A stretch of DNA of 64,000 bases from Pseudomonadota bacterium (GCA_016713725.1 JADJOO010000001.1:51001-115000); one strand, 5' to 3'. Positions 35,940-47,544 are shown, counted from the first letter of the stretch. The notes: generated from the sequence alone by a model not told the origin. Numbers and translations are program-made.

Positions 35940-36350
35940 ATGGAAAACACGGCTGCCAGCAACAGTCGGCCAAGGTTGGCCGGCCTCAAGGTGCTGGTCA
36001 TTGACGACAGCAAGACCATCCGGCGCACGGCCGAAACCCTGCTGGCGCGGGAGGGTTGCGAGGTCTTCACCGCCGTGGACGGCTTCGACGCCCTGTCCAA
36101 GGTTGCCGACCACCAGCCGGACATCGTCTTCGTGGACATCATGATGCCGCGCCTGGACGGCTACCAGACCTGTTCGCTGATCAAGCACAACAAGGTCTTC
36201 AAGAGCATCCCGGTGATCATGCTGTCGAGCAAGGACGGGCTCTTCGACCGGGCCCGCGGCCGCATCGTGGGTTCGGAGCATTACCTGACCAAGCCCTTCA
36301 CGCGCGAAGAACTGCTGAGCGCAATCGAGACTCACGTCCATCGCGCCTGA
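35940..36350 (+). CDS. pilG: Twitching-motility response regulator PilG
   Basis: 136-aa single-domain receiver. Acidic pocket DD in LVIDDSKTIRRTAE, phosphoacceptor Asp in IVFVDIMMPRLDGYQ, Thr/Ser in VIMLSSKDG and Lys in HYLTKPF. A 15-residue N-terminal tail precedes the domain. In the Pil-Chp system it accepts phosphate from ChpA to promote pilus extension via adenylate cyclase and PilB. It is first in pilGHIJ-chpA-chpC. Confidence 0.93.
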   Translation: MENTAASNSRPRLAGLKVLVIDDSKTIRRTAETLLAREGCEVFTAVDGFDALSKVADHQPDIVFVDIMMPRLDGYQTCSLIKHNKVFKSIPVIMLSSKDGLFDRARGRIVGSEHYLTKPFTREELLSAIETHVHRA

Positions 36351-36374
36351 GCGCGGCCCGCGGAGGAACTGACT

Positions 36375-36740
36375 GTGGCACTCGTACTGATCGTGGACGA
36401 TTCACCGACCGACGTTCACGTCATGCAGCAGGCGCTCGAGCAGCACGGCTTCAGGACCGCTGCCGCGTCCGACGGCGGCGAAGGGCTGCGGCTCGCGCGC
36501 GAACTGCATCCCGACCTGATCCTGATGGACATCGTCATGCCCGGCGTGAACGGTTTCCAGGCCACACGCGAACTGGCCAACGATCCGTCTACACGCACCA
36601 TCCCGGTCATCATGGTCACCTCGAAAGCACAGGAATCCGACCGCGTCTGGGGCCTGCGTCAGGGCGCCGTCGATTACCTCGTGAAGCCCGTCGCCACGGA
36701 CCAGCTGGTGCGCGTGGCGCAGGCGGCCCTTGCCCCCTGA
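36375..36740 (+). CDS. pilH: Twitching-motility response regulator PilH
   Basis: 121-aa receiver with GTG start and a strong GGAGGA ribosome site. LIVDDSPTDVHVMQ, phosphoacceptor in LILMDIVMPGVNGFQ, and the switch residues in VIMVTSKAQ and DYLVKPV. PilH in Pseudomonas counteracts PilG or favours retraction. It follows pilG by 24 nt and precedes pilI by 1 nt. Confidence 0.92.
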   Translation: MALVLIVDDSPTDVHVMQQALEQHGFRTAAASDGGEGLRLARELHPDLILMDIVMPGVNGFQATRELANDPSTRTIPVIMVTSKAQESDRVWGLRQGAVDYLVKPVATDQLVRVAQAALAP

Positions 36741-36741
36741 T

Positions 36742-37311
36742 ATGCAGCCCGGTGCCACGGCCCTGCGTTCGCTGCGTGAACGCCCCTTCGAACTGCTGCG
36801 GGAGATCGACCGCCGCGCCCGTGCAGCTGCGCAGGGACAGCCTGAGTCGCTCGGTGCGGGCGCGGAATGGGTCGGCGTCGCGTTTCGTCTCGGCGGCGAA
36901 GCGTTCCTGCTCGCACGAGAAGAGACGCGGGAGGTGCTTTCATACCCGGCCTCGGTCACTCGCGTGCCGGGAGCCAAACCCTGGATTCGCGGACTTTCGA
37001 ACGTTCGCGGGCAGCTGCTGCCCGTCATCGACCTGCGCGCGTTCCTCGGCGCGGGTGCAACCTCGATAACGCGTTCGAGCCGGGCGCTGCTCGCCAGCCA
37101 CCGCGAGATTCCCGCCGGCCTCGTCGTCGACGAGGTGATGGGATTTCGCCGCTTCTACGAGAGCGAATTCTCGGCCGACCTGCCGCCGACCCTGCTGCGC
37201 TGCGAGCGCTATCTGGCTGGCGCCTTCCGGCGCGGGGCCGAGGTCTGGCCGGTGTTCAGCGTGCGGGCGCTGCTCGAGAGCCCGCAGTTCATGCAGGCTG
37301 CGGCATCCTGA
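36742..37311 (+). CDS. pilI: CheW-like adaptor PilI
   Basis: 189 aa from ATG 36742. CheW-type beta fold with the hallmark segments GVAFRLGGEAFLLAREETRE, VPGAKPWIRGLSNVRGQLLP and VIDLRAFLG. It couples the PilJ receptor to the histidine kinase ChpA. It begins 1 nt after the pilH stop and is followed by pilJ after 35 nt. Confidence 0.92.
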   Translation: MQPGATALRSLRERPFELLREIDRRARAAAQGQPESLGAGAEWVGVAFRLGGEAFLLAREETREVLSYPASVTRVPGAKPWIRGLSNVRGQLLPVIDLRAFLGAGATSITRSSRALLASHREIPAGLVVDEVMGFRRFYESEFSADLPPTLLRCERYLAGAFRRGAEVWPVFSVRALLESPQFMQAAAS

Positions 37312-37346
37312 GCCGTCGGCCCGATCCGACAAGAGATGGTGACGAC

Positions 37347-39194
37347 ATGACCAATCGAATCGACGCCGCCCGCCTGCAGCCCATGCTGCTCGGCGTCGCG
37401 ATCGTCGCGGCGCTGCTGGCCGCAGTAGCACTGCTGCTTTCCGGCCGCGCGACGCAGCAGCAGGCGCAGCTGCGGGAGCACCTGACGTCCCTGACGGCAA
37501 TCGCACAGAACATTCCGCTGCAGGCGGGTGCCGCCGTGCGTGGTTCCGCCCCGGCGTTCGATGCGCTGGCAGCTTCGCGCACCCGGCTCGAGCGGGTGAT
37601 CGACGAGATCGATGCCGGCAAGTCCGCAGTCGGCCTGCTGTCGTCGCCGAGCGCCCGCGTGCTCGGCAGCGAGCGCGGCTGGCCCGCATTGCTCGAACAG
37701 TCGCAGGCCGTGCTGGAGGGTCAGGGCTGCCGCGCTGCAGGCGCAGGCTTCTGCCGCGAGTGTGCGCGAGTCCACGCCCCTGTTGCTGTCCACGGCAGCC
37801 GGCGTGCTGAAGGCGATGGGCCCCGGCCGTCCCGATGCCGTGAATCGCAGCTTCGAGCGTTTCGAGCTGCGCGCGCAGGCGATCGACCAGGACCTCACTG
37901 CGCTTGCCGATGGCACGGCTTCAGTCGAGGCGGCGTCGCGTCGCCTCACCGACAGCCTCGAATTCATGGCGCAGGTCACTGCTGGCGTGAACGGCCAGGA
38001 CAACACACTTGGAATCGCTGCGGCAGTCGGCGATGCGGCCGGCGCTGCGAAGGCGCTGGCGATTGCGTTCGGCACCGAAGCTGCGCAGGTTCGAGCAGTG
38101 ATCGAGCTCGCCGACCAGCTCGAACAGATGCAGGCGGCGCGCAACGCGCTGACTGAAACCGGCGCGACCCTGAGTGGTGGTCTCGCCGGGATCGAGGCGA
38201 AGGGTGCGATCGGGTATGGCCGACTCTTCGCCAGCCCGTGGCTGCCGTTGTTGTTCATCGCGATCACGCTGCTGGCGCTCGGCGCTGCCTTCTGGCTGCA
38301 CCGGGAACTCGCGGCCTTGCGGGACACCGCGGAATTCCAGACCCGCCAGAACGAGCGCCGAGTCGATCGCCGAGATGGCGGCGTTCACCGAGGAAGTCTC
38401 GGGCAATGCCGAGCGCGCCGCCGACGTCGCGCGCCACTCGGTCGACGTCGCGCACAAGGGCGGCGACGCCGTGCGCCGCACGATCGACGGCATGAACGCG
38501 ATCCGCGAGAACATCCAGGAGACCAGCAAGCGCATCAAGCGCCTCGGCGAAAGCTCGCAGGAGATCGGCAACATCGTCGAGCTGATCAACGACATCGCCG
38601 AGCAGACCAACATCCTCGCGCTCAACGCCTCGATCCAGGCCTCGATGGCGGGCGAAGCGGGTCGCGGCTTTGCGGTCGTGGCCGACGAAGTGCAGCGGCT
38701 CGCCGAGCGCGCGGCCAATGCGACCAAGCAGATCGAGGTGCTCGTGCGCACCATCCAGGCCGACACCAACGAGGCCGTCGTCTCGATGGAGCGCAGCACC
38801 ACCGACGTCGTCGGCGGCGCGCTGCTCGCCGAGAATGCGGGCGCCGCGCTCGAGGAGATCGAGCAGGTCTCGAACCAGATCGCGAGCCTGGTGCAGAACA
38901 TCTCCGCCAGCTCGCGCCAGCAGGCCAGCGTGTCACAGAGCATCTCGCGCAACATGCAGGTGCTGCGCGAAATCAGCTCGCAGACGGCCGAGAGCACCAC
39001 GGCCACGTCCACGTCCATCGGCAAGCTCGCCGAGCTCGCGGCCCAGTTGCGCAAGTCGGTGACCGGCTTCCGGTTGCCCGGCTCGATGATGACCGGCCTG
39101 ACGGGCGAGTTTCCTGCGCCTGCCGGACGAGCCCCCTGCAGCGGCGGAACCGGGCACGGATCGCATCCGTCGCATCGGCAACCTCGCTGGCTGA
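37347..39194 (+). CDS. pilJ: Methyl-accepting chemotaxis receptor PilJ, frameshifted in this sequence
   Basis: Receptor of the Pil-Chp pathway. First membrane helix at about residues 11-32 (MLLGVAIVAALLAAVALLLS), a periplasmic helical PilJ-type sensor, second helix (LPLLFIAITLLALGAAFWLH), then a cytoplasmic signalling hairpin with the tip EQTNILALNASIQASMAGEA and VVADEVQRLAERA. Three extra bases break it: GGG 37718-37720, CC 38358-38359 and TTT 39110-39112. Correction gives a single 614-aa frame ending at TGA 39192-39194 with an RIRRIGNLAG tail. That is slightly shorter than Pseudomonas PilJ. No HAMP domain is obvious. Confidence 0.88.
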
Positions 39195-39212
39195 GCAACC
39201 GGACTGCCAAGC

Positions 39213-42200
39213 GTGAACCAGGATCCGCTGCCGCTCGCCACGGTCGACGAGGCCCACGCCTCGTTGCAGGTGATCTCGCGCGAAATCGCGTCCGAGTTGA
39301 ATGAAGCGGGTAGCGCTCGAGGCGTTTGCCGAGCGTCCCGACGACCGGGGCGCGCTGCATCGCTTCGCTGCGCACATCCACCTGGCCCGCGGCGCGCTGC
39401 GCCTCGCCGAGGTCTACGGCGGCGCGTTGCTGGCCGAGGAAATGGAATTCGTGGCGCGCTACGTCGACGCGCATTCCGGCGAGGGCAGGGCGGATTCGGA
39501 CGGTCTCGATGCGCTGATGCGGGCAATGGAGCAGTTGCCGTCGTACGTGGAACGCGTCGCGACCGGCGCGCGGGACCTGCCGCTCGTGCTGCTGCCGTTG
39601 CTCAACGACCTGCGTGCCGTCCGTGGCGGTGCATTGCTGTCCGAAGGCACTCTGCTGCTGCTGAACCTGCGGTCGGACGAACAGCCGCAGCCGTCGTCGC
39701 CGTTCGTCGGTGACCGTGAAGTGGCGGAACTCGCCAAGCGGTTGCGTCCGCGCTTCCAGATCGGCCTGCTCGGCTGGATTCGTGGCGAGCAGACGGAGGA
39801 AAACCTGCACCACCTGGCTGAAATCGCCATGCAGTTCGAGCGGGCGGCGTCGACGCAACCGCTGTTCCAGCTGTGGTGGGTCGTCGGCGCGCTGCTCGAA
39901 GCGTTGCAGGCCGGCGGGGTCGAGCCCAACGTGTCGGTCAAGCGCGTGCTCGGTCACGTCGATCGCGAGCTGAAGCGCCTGCAGGAAGGCGAGCAGCGCT
40001 ATGCCGGTGCGCCGCCGGCCGAAGTGCTCAACAACCTGCTGTACTACGTCGCGCAAAGCACGGCGGCTGGCGAGCGCGTCGCGGCGGTGCGCGAGTCGTT
40101 CGGCCTGCACGACATGGTGGCCGCCGCCGACGTGGTCGCGACGGACGCGGCGGAAGCGCTGTCTGCACCGAGCGTGCGGCTGATGCGTACCGTCGCCGCA
40201 GCCATCCGCGAGGACCTGACGCGTGTCAAGGACGTCCTCGACATCTTCGTCCGCAAAGGCGCCACGCACGTGGACGACCTGCAGCCGCAGCTCGAGATGC
40301 TGCGCAAGATCAGCGACACGCTCGGCGTGCTCGGGCTGGGAGCGCTTCGCGCGCGCGTCGAAGGCGAACTCGATTCGCTGAAGGCGATCGTCGAACGTCG
40401 CATCCCGCCGGACGACACGGCGCTGCTCAGCATCGCGGCGGCCTTGATTGCCGTCGAAGACAGCCTCGACGCGCAGCTCGTGCGGTTGATCCTGCCCGAG
40501 GCGGCATCCGCCGATTCGCCGGGCGAGCCGACCGACGAGGAGTTCCGCCTCGTGCAGGAAGCCGTGCTGCGCGAATGCATCGTCAACATGGCGCGGATCA
40601 AGGAGGCGGTGACGCATTCCCTGTCGGCGCCCGCCGAGGCGCAGGGACTCGACCAGGTGCCGCAGCTCGTGCGCGGGATCACGGCCGGATTGCTGATGCT
40701 GGGAAGGCAGCGTGCGGTCGAAGTGATGGAGCGGGTCGGTCGCGCGCTGGGCACGATCGTGCGTCCCGACGAGCAGGCGCTGAGTCCGCCCCGCCTCGAG
40801 CGGCTCGCCGATGCGGTGGTTGCCGTCGAGTACTACATGGAAACGCTGCAGGCTGGGCGCGCCGACCAGTGGCAGATGCTCGATGCTGCGGAAGCGCGCC
40901 TTGCCGAGCTTGAACCCGCGCTCGCGCGCGTGATTCCGCTGCGCGAGACGAAGCCCGTGGACGAACAGGTTGCTGCGCCTGCCGCGGCGATCGAAGCCCC
41001 CGCACCCGCTGCGGTGGCCCGGCCATCCACGCCTGCGCCGGTCGCGGTCGCGAGCGCCGACCCTGAATTCCTGCAGCTGTTCGTGGAAGAAGCGCGCGAG
41101 AACGCGGCGCGCCTCGCCGTGCTGTACCCGCAGTGGGAACAGAACCCGCAGGACGCCGAGGCCCTGCGCGACCTGCGCCGGGCCTTCCACACGCTGAAGG
41201 GCAGCGGCCGCATGGTCGGCGCGCAACGCGTCGGCGAGTTTTCCTGGAGCATCGAGTCGCTGCTGAATCGCGTGATCAGCCAGACACTGCTGCGTTCGCC
41301 GGACATCGTGTCCATCGTGCGCGACGCCGTCGCGGCCATGCCGCAGCTCATCGACGAGATCGACGGCGGTGAACTGGCCAGCATCGACATCGCCGCGATC
41401 ATGACGCGAGCCGACGCACTGTCGGGCCGGGAAGGGCCAGCGCTGCCAGCGACAGCCGTGCCTGCGCCCCCGCCCGCGGCGCCGACCGCCGAGGGAAGGG
41501 CGAGTGGCTGAGGCCGCAGCGATTCCGCTGGAAGAGCCAGACATGGATCCGGTGCTGCGCGAAATTTTCCGCAAGGAAACCGCCGGCCACATCCTGGTCG
41601 TGCGCCAGTTTCTCGAGCGCTGCGCCCGTGGGGTCGCGCCGCACCTGGTCTCGGAAGCGCTCTATCGCGCCTGCCACACGCTCAGCGGCATCGCCAAGAC
41701 GGCCGGCGCGCGCCAGGGCATCAAGGTCGCCGAGCCGATGGAGCATTACGTCCGCAAGCTCTTCGACAACGGCCACGGCATGAACAGCGACGCACTCGAG
41801 TTGCTGCACGACACCGTGCGGTTGCTCGAGACAGTGTCCGAGCACGTCGACGAGAACACTGGTTTCTTCCCCGAGCAGACGCGCCTGACGGCAGGTTGGG
41901 TGGCGCTGGACCTGCAGCTCGACGCGGAACTCGCGCAGCTTGCCGCTGCTGCGGAGCGAACGCTGGCGCAGTCCTGGCAGCCGGGCATGCCCGCCGCGCC
42001 GGACCTGTCCGTGCTCGTCGACGATGCCGCGGCAGTGCCGGCCGAGGAACTAACGGCCCCGGCGCCGAACCGGACATCGACCACACGGCTCCGCACGAAG
42101 CGCTGGCCGCAAGGCTGGACCTGGCGCCCATCATCGCACTGGCCGAAGCCGCCTGCGCCGCCGGTCAACCTGCCATTACCGGAGGACGACGAACCCGGCT

Positions 42201-44851
42201 TCGGCGAGGACTTCGACGCGGACATCGCGGCGATCTTCGGCGAGGAAGCGACCGAGCTGCTCGAACAATCCGAAGCTGCTTTTGGACGCTGGCGCGCTGA
42301 TCGCGCGGACCAGGCGCAGGTCACCGAGCTCAAACGCTTGCTGCACACGCTCAAGGGCGGCGCCCGCATGGCGGGCATCCGCGCCATGGGCGACCTGAGT
42401 CACGAAGTCGAATCGTTCCTGGCCGCGATCGAGTCAGGCACGTCGGCGGCCGATGCCGCCGCGTTCGACGTGCTGCAGAGTTCGCTCGACGAATTGCACC
42501 GGATGCGCGAGATGGCCAATTCGGGCCAGCGCCTGCCGTCGGCACGGGATCTCATCCGGCAGATCCCCGGTGCCGGCGGCCGTGCCGATCGTGCCGCCTG
42601 TCGAGTTCATCGAAGCTGAAGTCGCGTTGCCCGAGGTCCTCGAACAGGTCGTAATCGAACACGACGCGGCAGCCGAGCTGCCGGTCGAAGAAATCGTGCT
42701 CGAGACGCCGCTCGCCGAGCCGATACCGGCCGTGATCGCCATCGAGGCGCCGGCCGAACCGTCCGTTGTCGCCGAGGCGGTCGAGCCGCCTGCAGCGGCG
42801 CCGGTGGTCGCCGCAGAAATCGAGCAGCCCATGGCAGAGCCGACGGCCGCCGTCGAGCGCGCGCAGCCGGCCGAGCGGCCGAGCGCCGGCAGTGGCCGCC
42901 GCAGTCGCAGCGCCCGTCGCACCCGCGCGTTTCGTGGTGCCGACCCCGTCGCAGTTGCCTGCCACGTACGAGATTGGCTGCAACGGCGCACACGCCGGTG
43001 TTGCCGGGGCGCGAGCCCGTCGCGCCGACGGAACGCGGCGAACTGGCGCGCGTCGATGCGGACCTGCTCGACGACCTGCTGAACAACGCGGGCGAAGTCA
43101 GCATCTTCCGCGCGCGTCTCGAGCAGCAGATGACCTCCATCGAGTTCAACCTCGCGGAGCTCGACCGCACCGTCACCCGGCTGCGCGAACAGCTGCGCAA
43201 GCTCGAGATGGAGACCGAGGCGCAGATCCTCAACAAGCATCACACCGACGACCAGGCGCACCGCACCGATTTCGACCCGCTCGAGCTCGATCGTTATTCG
43301 AACATCCAGCAGCTGTCGCGGGCCCTGGCCGAGTCCGTCAGCGACGTCGCCAGCATCGAGGGTCTGCTTGCCCAGCTCAATCGGGATACGCAGAACCTGC
43401 TGCAGCAACAGGGCCGCGTCGTCACCGAGGTCCAGAATGGCCTGATGCGCACGCGCATGGTGCCGTTCCAGCGGCACGTGCATCGTCTCACCCGGCTGCT
43501 GCGGCAGGCCGCGACCGAAGCGGGCAAGAAGGCCGAGCTGATCGTGGAAGGCGCGTCCGGCGAGCTCGACCGGCAGGTGCTCGAGCGCATGCTGCCGCCG
43601 TTCGAGCACATGCTGCGCAACGCCGTGGTCCACGGCCTCGAGGCACCCGCCGAACGCATCGCAGCCGGCAAACCCGAGTCGGGTCAGATTACGCTGAAGC
43701 TGCAGCGCGAGGGCGCCGAGGTGGTGATCACCGTCGAGGATGACGGCGCCGGCCTCAATGTCGCGGCCATCCACGCGAAGGCACGGCAGATGGGTTTGCT
43801 GCAGCCGGGCATGGAGCTGACCGACGAGGAGTCGCTGCAGCTGATCCTCGAGCCTGGGTTCAGCACGGCAGACCGCCTGACGCAACAGGCCGGCCGCGGG
43901 GTCGGCATGGACGTCGTCGCGACCGAGATCAAGAAGCTCGGCGGCGCGCTGTTCATCGAATCGAAGCCCGGAGCGGGCGCGCGCTTCACGGTCCGCTTGC
44001 CATTCACGCTCGCGATCACGCAGGCCCTGATCGTGCGGGTGCACGACGAGCTGTTTGCGCTGCCGATGGCGACGGTCGAAGGCGTGGCACGCCTTACGCG
44101 CACCGAAATCCAGCGGCACCTGGACGAGGAGCCGGCCACGTTCAACTACGGCGGCCACCATTACCGGTTCCAGCACCTGGGTGTGTTCGTCGGCAGCGGG
44201 CCTTCGATCCTCCCCGAGACCGACGTCGCGCTGCCCGTCATCCTGGTGCGCGCCGGCGAGCATTCGACGGCGCTGGTCCTGGACGAACTGATCGGCAGCC
44301 GCGAAATCGTCGTCAAGCCCGTCGGGCCGCAGATCGCGGGTATCCGCGGCATTTCCGGCGCGACCATCCTCGGCGACGGCCGCATCGTCGTCATCCTCGA
44401 CATGGGCACGCTGGTCCGTTCCGAGTGGCGGGCCCGCGCGGCTGACTCCGCGCGCTCGGTGCACGACGACCGCATATTCGCGATGGTGGTCGACGATTCC
44501 ATCACGGTGCGTCGCGTCACGCAGCGCCTGCTCGAGCGCAATGGCATGCGCGTGCTCACTGCGAAGGACGGCGTGGAAGCCCTGTCCCTGCTGCAGGAGC
44601 ACGTGCCCGACGTGATCCTGCTCGACATCGAAATGCCGCGCATGGACGGCTACGAGGTCGCAGCGCACGTGCGCAGCGATGCACGGCTCGCCGACGTCCC
44701 GATCATCATGATCACGTCGCGGGTAGGCGACAAGCATCGTGCCCGGGCGATCGAGCTCGGCGTGGACGATTACCTCGGTAAACCGTACCAGGAAAGCCAG
44801 TTGCTGGACGCGATCGAGCCGCTCGTGCTCGCACGGCGGAGGCTGCCGTGA
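39213..44851 (+). CDS. chpA: Hybrid chemotaxis histidine kinase ChpA, multiply frameshifted in this sequence
   Basis: Large CheA-type kinase for twitching motility. Corrected length is about 1877 aa. Successive Hpt modules include HIHLARGALRLAE, AFHTLKGSGRMVGA, CHTLSGIAKTAGA and LHTLKGGARMAGI. Pro/Ala/Glu linkers follow, then the dimerisation and ATPase domain (NAVVHGLE, DDGAGLN, GRGVGMDVV), a CheW domain and a C-terminal receiver (VVDDSITVRRV, ILLDIEMPRMDGYE, GKPY). Breaks: extra bases at 39308-39310, 41493-41495, about 42175, 42565-42568, about 42870-42885 and 42976-42977; one missing near 42052. The net correction leaves an exact multiple of three. GTG start. chpB and pilK are absent. Confidence 0.9.
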
Positions 44852-44882
44852 AGGGGTCACTGGCGTGGACAGGAGCGTGAGC

Positions 44883-45380
44883 ATGGGGTTCGGCACATCG
44901 ACAATGACCGGCAGCGGCGCGGGCGCCGAGCAGGAGATCTATTGCCTGCTGGTGCCGCTGGCGGATGATCGCCTGCTGGTGCCCCGCTCGTGCGTCACCG
45001 AGGTCATCAACTACCAGGCGCCTACCCCGATGGACGGCGCGCCGCCGTGGTACCTCGGCACGATCGCATGGGGTGGCCGTCGCGTCCCGCTCGTGTCTTT
45101 CGAGGCCACCTGCGGCAAGGCATTGCCGCGCACGAGCGGCCGCACCCGTATCGTCGTCATGCAGGGCATCACGAACCAGGCTGGCGGCAATTTCGCCGTG
45201 CTGACGCAGGGCTTTCCGCAACTCGTGCGGCTGACACCGGACGTCGTCTATGCCGACGACGCGCGCAGCTTCGGCGAACGCATGCCCGTGATCGGGCAGG
45301 TGAAGATGGTCAACGAGACGCCGCTCATTCCGGACTTCGAGCAAGTCGAAGGCATGATCGCCGAAGAGACCCGCGCCTAG
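44883..45380 (+). CDS. chpC: CheW-like protein ChpC
   Basis: 165 aa from ATG 44883, with AGGAG 8 nt upstream. CheW-type fold: IYCLLVPLADDRLLVPRSCV, GAPPWYLGTIAWGGRRVPLV and a C-terminal strand pair. In Pseudomonas ChpC is a second adaptor that links additional receptors to the ChpA kinase. It closes the pilGHIJ-chpA-chpC run and converges on rsmE after 65 nt. Confidence 0.87.
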   Translation: MGFGTSTMTGSGAGAEQEIYCLLVPLADDRLLVPRSCVTEVINYQAPTPMDGAPPWYLGTIAWGGRRVPLVSFEATCGKALPRTSGRTRIVVMQGITNQAGGNFAVLTQGFPQLVRLTPDVVYADDARSFGERMPVIGQVKMVNETPLIPDFEQVEGMIAEETRA

Positions 45381-45445
45381 TCGCAGGGACGGCGCCGGTT
45401 GCACGGACGTCGGGGCACGAGTCGGCCAAATGCGGCTGTCGACCG

Positions 45446-46180
45446 CTAGACCAGGTCGCCCCACGTCGCCTGCAGCACGGTCAATGCGACGATGCCGGCC
45501 GTTTCCGTGCGCAGCACACGGGGTCCAAGCCGAACCGGCGTGAAGCCCGATGCGGCCGCACGTTCGAGTTCGGCGTCGCCGAGCCCGCCTTCCGGCCCGA
45601 TCAGCAGTTCAACGCGCGCTCCCACGCTGGTCAGGCCCGCCAGCGACGCGGGTCCGGCCGGGCTCAGCACGAAACGCTGTCCTTCGCGGGCCGACGACGC
45701 GAGGTATCGCGACAACTCCTGTGGCTGGCGGATTTCCGGTACGACGCTGCGCCCACTCTGCTCGCAGGCTCCTGCCACGATGGCCTGCCAGTGCCGCAGC
45801 TTCTTCTCCGCCTGCTTGTCGTCGAGGCGCACGACGCTGCGCGCGGAGAGCACCGGCACGATCGTGCGCACGCCGAGTTCGGTCGCCTTCTGCAGCGTGT
45901 AGTCCATGCGTTCGCCGCGCGAGATGCCCTGCGCGAGCGTGATGCGCAGGGGCGACTCGGGCAGGCCCGATGAACGAGGCCCCACCCGCACGCGCACTGC
46001 ATCGCCTTCGACCGAGAGGATTTCGCAGCGGTAGTCGCTGCCGCTGCCGTCGAACGCGACGATCGCCGCACCTGCACGCAGTCGCAACACGCGGCCGACG
46101 TGGTTGGCTGCCGCACCAGGCAGGTTCACGTCTGCATCGGGTGTCAGCGGCGAATCGACGAAGACGCGCGTCAATCGCAC
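45446..46180 (-). CDS. rsmE: 16S rRNA (uracil-1498-N3)-methyltransferase RsmE
   Basis: 244 aa from GTG 46180, giving the expected start VRLTRVFVDSPL; the start overlaps the bioA stop by 10 nt. An N-terminal PUA-like RNA-binding domain (NHVGRVLRLRAGAAIVAFDG) leads to a SPOUT methyltransferase domain with the knot signatures ELLIGPEGGLGDAELERA and VRLGPRVLRTETA. It methylates U1498 of 16S rRNA using SAM. Pairing with bioA is only positional. Confidence 0.93.
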   Translation of the reverse strand: MRLTRVFVDSPLTPDADVNLPGAAANHVGRVLRLRAGAAIVAFDGSGSDYRCEILSVEGDAVRVRVGPRSSGLPESPLRITLAQGISRGERMDYTLQKATELGVRTIVPVLSARSVVRLDDKQAEKKLRHWQAIVAGACEQSGRSVVPEIRQPQELSRYLASSAREGQRFVLSPAGPASLAGLTSVGARVELLIGPEGGLGDAELERAAASGFTPVRLGPRVLRTETAGIVALTVLQATWGDLV

Positions 46181-47544
46181 GTGGCCGCCACGATGCCGTC
46201 CCGTGCCGTGAGCATCAATGCGTCGATCTCGTCGGGAGTGATCACGTAGGGAGGCATGAAGTAGACGACGTTGCCGATCGGACGCAGCAGCGCCTCGTGC
46301 TCGAGGCCGTGGCGGTAGACGCGCAAGCCGCGTCGCTCGCGCCAGTCGAACGGACGGGTGCGGTCGGCGCCGCGGGCGAGTTCCGCCGCGACGATCATGC
46401 CGCACTGGCGAACTTCGGCCACGTGCTCCAGGTCACCGAGCAGTTCGCACGCCCGGCGGCCGAGATGGGCGGCAAGGCCGCGATTGCGCTCGATCACGCC
46501 GTCGCTGGCAAAGATGTCGAGCGTGGCGAGCGCCGCCGCGCAGGCAAGCGCATTGCCGGTGTAGCTGTGCGAATGCAGGAAAGCGCGTTGCCGCGTGTAC
46601 TCGTCGTAGAAGGCGCTGTAGACGTCGTCGTTCGTCAGCACCACCGAGAGCGGCAGGTAGCCCCCGGTCAGGCCCTTCGACAGGGCGATGAAGTCCGGCG
46701 TGATGCCGGCCTGTTCGCAGGCGAACAGCGTGCCGGTGCGGCCGAAGCCGACTGCGATTTCGTCGGCGATCAGGTGCACGCCGTGACGGTCGCAGGTTTC
46801 ACGCAGCAGCTGCAGATACAGCGGAGCATGCATGCGCATGCCGGCCGCGCATTGCACCAGCGGTTCCACGATCACGGCACAGGTTTCGTCCGCGTGCTGA
46901 GCCAGCAGCTCGTTCATCGTCACGATGGCGCGGCGGGCGCAGTCCTCGGCGGTTTCGCCCGCGTCGCGGGCGTACGCATCGGGCGAGGCCGCGATCATCA
47001 CGTCCATCAGCAGCGGCTGGTAGATCTCGCGGTACAGCTCGACGTGGCCAACTGCCAGCGCGCCGAGCGTCTCGCCGTGATAGCTGTTCGACAGGGTGAT
47101 GAATCGCTTCTTGCGCGACCGGCCCTGGTTGCGCCAGTAGTGGAAGCTCATCTTGAGCGCGACTTCAATCGCGCTCGAGCCATTGTCGGCGTAGAAGCAG
47201 CGCGTAAGGCCTGGGGGTGCGAGGCGGGTCAGCTTTTCGGCCAGCTGCACCGCAGGCTCGTGGGTGAATCCCGCCAGGATCACGTGCTCGAGCTTGCCGA
47301 GCTGGGCGGTGATGGCCGCGTTGATGCGGGGGTTGGCGTGGCCGAACAGGTTGACCCACCAGGAGCTGATGGCATCAAGGTAGCGCCGGCCGTCGTAGCC
47401 GTACAGCCAGACCCCTTCACCCCGCTCGATCGGGGTCAGCGGCAACCACTCATGGTCCTTCATCTGCGTGCAGGGGTGCCAGACGACGCGCAAATCGCGT
47501 TCGGCAAGCGGATGGAGGGGGCGGACGGGCGGGCTGGACGTCAT
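46171..47544 (-). CDS. bioA: Adenosylmethionine--8-amino-7-oxononanoate aminotransferase
   Basis: PLP-dependent class III aminotransferase of biotin synthesis: makes 7,8-diaminopelargonate using SAM as amino donor. 457 aa. Signatures: WHPCTQMKDHE near the N-terminus, DAISSWWVNLFGHANP (substrate Trp-Trp typical of BioA), SYHGETLGALAVG, LIADEIAVGFGRTGTLFACE and the PLP lysine in ALSKGLTGGYLPLS. No other bio genes are in the window. It diverges from ampD with only 19 nt between the starts. Confidence 0.94.
   Translation of the reverse strand: MTSSPPVRPLHPLAERDLRVVWHPCTQMKDHEWLPLTPIERGEGVWLYGYDGRRYLDAISSWWVNLFGHANPRINAAITAQLGKLEHVILAGFTHEPAVQLAEKLTRLAPPGLTRCFYADNGSSAIEVALKMSFHYWRNQGRSRKKRFITLSNSYHGETLGALAVGHVELYREIYQPLLMDVMIAASPDAYARDAGETAEDCARRAIVTMNELLAQHADETCAVIVEPLVQCAAGMRMHAPLYLQLLRETCDRHGVHLIADEIAVGFGRTGTLFACEQAGITPDFIALSKGLTGGYLPLSVVLTNDDVYSAFYDEYTRQRAFLHSHSYTGNALACAAALATLDIFASDGVIERNRGLAAHLGRRACELLGDLEHVAEVRQCGMIVAAELARGADRTRPFDWRERRGLRVYRHGLEHEALLRPIGNVVYFMPPYVITPDEIDALMLTARDGIVAATCD

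Noticed and set aside
37921..41592. A 1223-codon open frame on the minus strand
   Set aside because: It lies opposite pilJ and chpA and is full of His, Arg, Ala and Asp strings typical of reverse-complement reading in GC-rich DNA. The plus strand has clear MCP and kinase domains.
42434..44896. An 820-codon open frame on the minus strand
   Set aside because: It is antisense to the ChpA ATPase, CheW and receiver domains and shows no domain of its own.
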